A DNA stretch of 10,218 bases from the NCBI GenBank assembly GCA_003024985.2, contig PXIH01S0065373.1. One strand, 5' to 3'. This stretch comes from Euperipatoides rowelli (lineage: Eukaryota > Onychophora > Udeonychophora > Euonychophora > Peripatopsidae). The position numbers and the translations under genes were made by a program. Positions within the stretch are counted from its first letter, which is position 1, and each line of letters starts with the position of its first letter. Shown here one piece after another: positions 8,097-10,218 of this stretch. The notes beneath the pieces were generated by a model. That model was not told where the DNA came from. It made no database searches and saw only the letters and a list, made by a program, of their open reading frames with translations.

Positions 8097-8406
8097 AAGT
8101 AGATAAAAAAAAACAGGAGAAGCAAAGGAATAGATTAAAAAAAGAATAGAAGCAGAACAACAAGAATAGAAACAGAACAACAAAAAGTAGAACAAGTAAC
8201 ACAAGAAGGAGAAGCAGATGATTAAGTAGAAGAAACAGACAGATAGGAAGCAAAAATGCAGAACAAGAAATAAAGAAAATAAACAAGAAGCAAACAAAAT
8301 TAGAAGCCGAAGAACAAAAATGTGAACAAGTAGCACAAAAAGCAGAAGAATAAGAAGATGAATAAGTGGAAGAAGAATAACAAGCAGAAGAAAGAAGCAT
8401 AGTACA
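8097..8406. repeat. Purine-rich, strand-asymmetric low-complexity tract
   Basis: The plus strand is roughly 80 percent A or G for about 300 bp, built from loosely repeated AGAAGCAGAACAA, GAATAGAA and ACAAGAAG words. It starts immediately after the GCCATCTTGG array. Two long minus-strand frames (8071-8445, 124 codons; 8094-8336, 80 codons) exist because the pyrimidine-rich complement contains few stop codons. Their predicted peptides are monotonous Leu/Phe/Ser/Cys stretches and are not credible membrane proteins. It is best read as decayed simple repeat, perhaps a tail of the neighbouring array. Confidence 0.8.
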
Positions 8407-8439
8407 GAGAAATATAGATATTAAGTGTGAATGTATATA

Positions 8440-8600
8440 TCCCAAATCCCTGGTTGTCTAGGCATGATTGTCTGACATTGCACCAAACCCTCCCCTATCA
8501 GGCCCTGTGGACTGCCTACTGCCTTTGCACAAAGGTATACTGTAGGTCACCGAAAGGCTCCTGCAGTGGTCCTGATTCTGATTCTTTTATTAGGCCTATG
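8440..8600. other. GC-richer patch, possible old repeat remnant
   Basis: Composition is clearly less AT-rich than on either side. The patch contains a 6+2+6 hairpin CCTTTGCACAAAGG (8522-8535) and ends in a double GATTCT (near 8570-8582) followed by TTTTATTAGG. Short tandem GATTCT-like tails occur at ends of some non-LTR retroelements, so this might be a fragment of one. The 79-codon frame over 8427-8666 has no recognised domain. I do not call a gene. Confidence 0.2.
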
Positions 8601-8993
8601 AAGCTGAAATTATTTCTACTATCTCTTCATGTTATAAAAGTCAAGATATACTGTAAAGTAAGTTAAATTTTTCACAAATCTAAAATAAAAATAGGACATT
8701 TGTGAAAAGCAAAGTTTTATAAGTCTAATGTGAGCAGGCCCAGTTTGCAATATTGATCTGTTGGCCAGTCCTACTATACATTATTCATTTTATTGTTTGT
8801 TTTGTTTATTCAAATTTCATTTTGCCATCTAGAGAACATTTAAAACTTTCTATCCTTGCTCATTTGCATTTAAGATTTTGCCTTGATGATCTAACTTTTT
8901 CTCAAAGTTAGTAATTTTAGCTGAAGTAACATGGTCCTTTGCATCTTTTAAGCTCAATTGTAAATATGTCCCATCCTCTCTGTCTGTATATAT

Positions 8994-9011
8994 GGGGTGG
9001 GAGAGGGGTGG
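8994..9011 (+). other. G-rich clump next to a TATATAT stretch
   Basis: GGGGTGGGAGAGGGGTGG stands out in AT-rich surroundings. It has three runs of three or more G plus one GG, so at best a two-tier or imperfect quadruplex could form. TGTATATAT lies directly upstream. There is no evidence of a promoter beyond that juxtaposition. Confidence 0.4.
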
Positions 9012-10218
9012 TTCTGTCTAAACATTCAACGACATCTCATGGAGTAGATCTGTATTTTAACAGGCATACTGAATGATCCAGGCCTATTACAATCCAGTAT
9101 CTTAGGATATTGTTAATTTTTTTTTTTAAATGCCATTCGATTAAATATATCAAAATTTGATACCCAGCGACAGGGGTGAGGGTTTTCCTGTAGGAGACTA
9201 TTTTTCTCCCCATTTTAATGCCATCAAAATTCATTAAGAATATAGGCCTATACTACTGCAATTAGGCTACCTAGATGTTAAGATGGTTTTTTTTCTTGTA
9301 GAATCTGTTTGATAAGGACTTTTCATCAAATAGTCAATTTGTTAAAAAAAACGTCTTTTCACTTGTTTTAAAAATTATAATAGGAAGATTTAGCCTATAC
9401 TATGAATCAAATGAATGTGTGTCTTTAACTTGAAAAAAAAAAAGAAAAGATTTCTTTTGTTCCAAGTCATCATTTAATTCTTTAAGCTCAATATGGTTTT
9501 CATAAAAAGAAAGTAATTAAAAAATGTTTAATTTCAAATAGTTTAGTTTCAAGTCATAATTGTTTAATTAATTTTCAGCCAGCACTGCAGTTTCAAAAAA
9601 AAAAAAAATAGTGAATTTAAGAGATGCAATAAATAGAAAAGAATGTTAAATTTAAATTAACTGATCAATGTGTTTTAAAATATAATAATATACTGTACCT
9701 ACACTTAAAAAGTCTTTTCTTACTGGATTCACCCTTAATTGGCACCAAAATTCCTTGTTCCTATAGTTTGCTTAGCTCAAGGGTATGGGTCTGTATTTAA
9801 AAAATTTTGGAATTTAATCTTTGTGAAGTGTCAAATGAACTTCAAAATCTTTAACTCGCCAATTTATAGTACTTGTGAAAAAGGTTTAGTAGCCTATATT
9901 TTTGTAACATCATTCCAATTTGTGTAAGTTAATACTAAATTTTATTCTCACCAGTTGGTAAAACTGATGCATATAATCTATATTCCGTATATTAAATCTA
10001 GAGATCTACAGTACGTCCTTCCCAGTAATGGAGATGTCAGTTCTTGAACTATAGCTATATAGTAAATCTCTAAGCTAATCTGTTGATAATTTTATTGTTT
10101 AATTTCTGCCAGGGCTACAATTTTTCCTAAGTGTTTAGGCCCTAATTTGTTTCTTTATTGTATTAAGTATTTCATTTGTTGATAATAGCCTAGAGATGAG
10201 TCGTTTAAACGTTTTAAC
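9012..10218. other. AT-rich non-coding stretch, no gene seen
   Basis: No supported frame was found. Short frames at 9037-9234 (minus) and 9739-9927 (plus) give peptides with no recognised features. The stretch contains T- and A-runs (9118-9127, 9595-9608) and several TAGCCT/AGGCTA words. Confidence 0.5.

Noticed and set aside
8071-8445. 124-codon minus-strand open frame, Leu/Phe/Ser/Cys-rich, looking like a membrane protein
   Set aside because: It is the complement of a purine-rich low-complexity tract. The absence of stops follows from composition, the peptide is monotonous, and a second minus-strand frame is open in the same place.

Overview
This window reads as non-coding DNA from an AT-rich animal genome, either intergenic or a large intron. 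It has long A and T runs, three isolated ambiguous bases (N at 4328, 5729 and 6061), no ribosome-binding-site-led ORFs, no operon-like packing, and no open frame longer than about 124 codons. That longest frame is a by-product of a purine-rich repeat. I recognise no protein domain, tRNA, rRNA or complete transposon. The short word GCCTA/TAGGC recurs throughout. I associate such a lexicon loosely with some invertebrate and fish genomes, but I cannot name the species.

Layout. (1) Positions 1-1303 hold three diverged copies of one roughly 230-250 bp repeat. Copy A (1-253) is on the minus strand, and copies B (605-836) and C (1076-1303) are on the plus strand. A and B form a large inverted repeat around a spacer of about 350 bp. 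B and C are direct repeats offset by 489 bp. (2) Positions 1304-6391 are mostly featureless AT-rich sequence with homopolymer runs, small palindromes and two patches of higher GC (about 3220-3430 and 4640-4930), one of which weakly resembles a 5' exon. (3) Positions 6392-6506 are a tandem duplication of a 59 bp unit. (4) Positions 7069-8066 are a degenerate satellite-like array built on GCCATCTTGG, with recurring ACCGGAAGT and GCATTATGGG words, a higher-order repetition at 463 bp and a nested palindrome at 7901-7944. It is followed directly by a roughly 300 bp strand-asymmetric purine-rich tract (8097-8406). (5) Positions 8407-10218 are again AT-rich single-copy-looking sequence with a small GC-richer patch (8440-8600) and a G-rich clump at 8994-9011.

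Nothing here supports a working gene system. The most interesting signal is that two otherwise unrelated repeat families, at 0-1.3 kb and 7.1-8.1 kb, share the core CAAGATGGC. The second family also carries words resembling classic TATA-less promoter motifs (YY1-like, ETS-like, ZNF143-like). Whether that reflects function or common repeat ancestry cannot be settled from the sequence alone.
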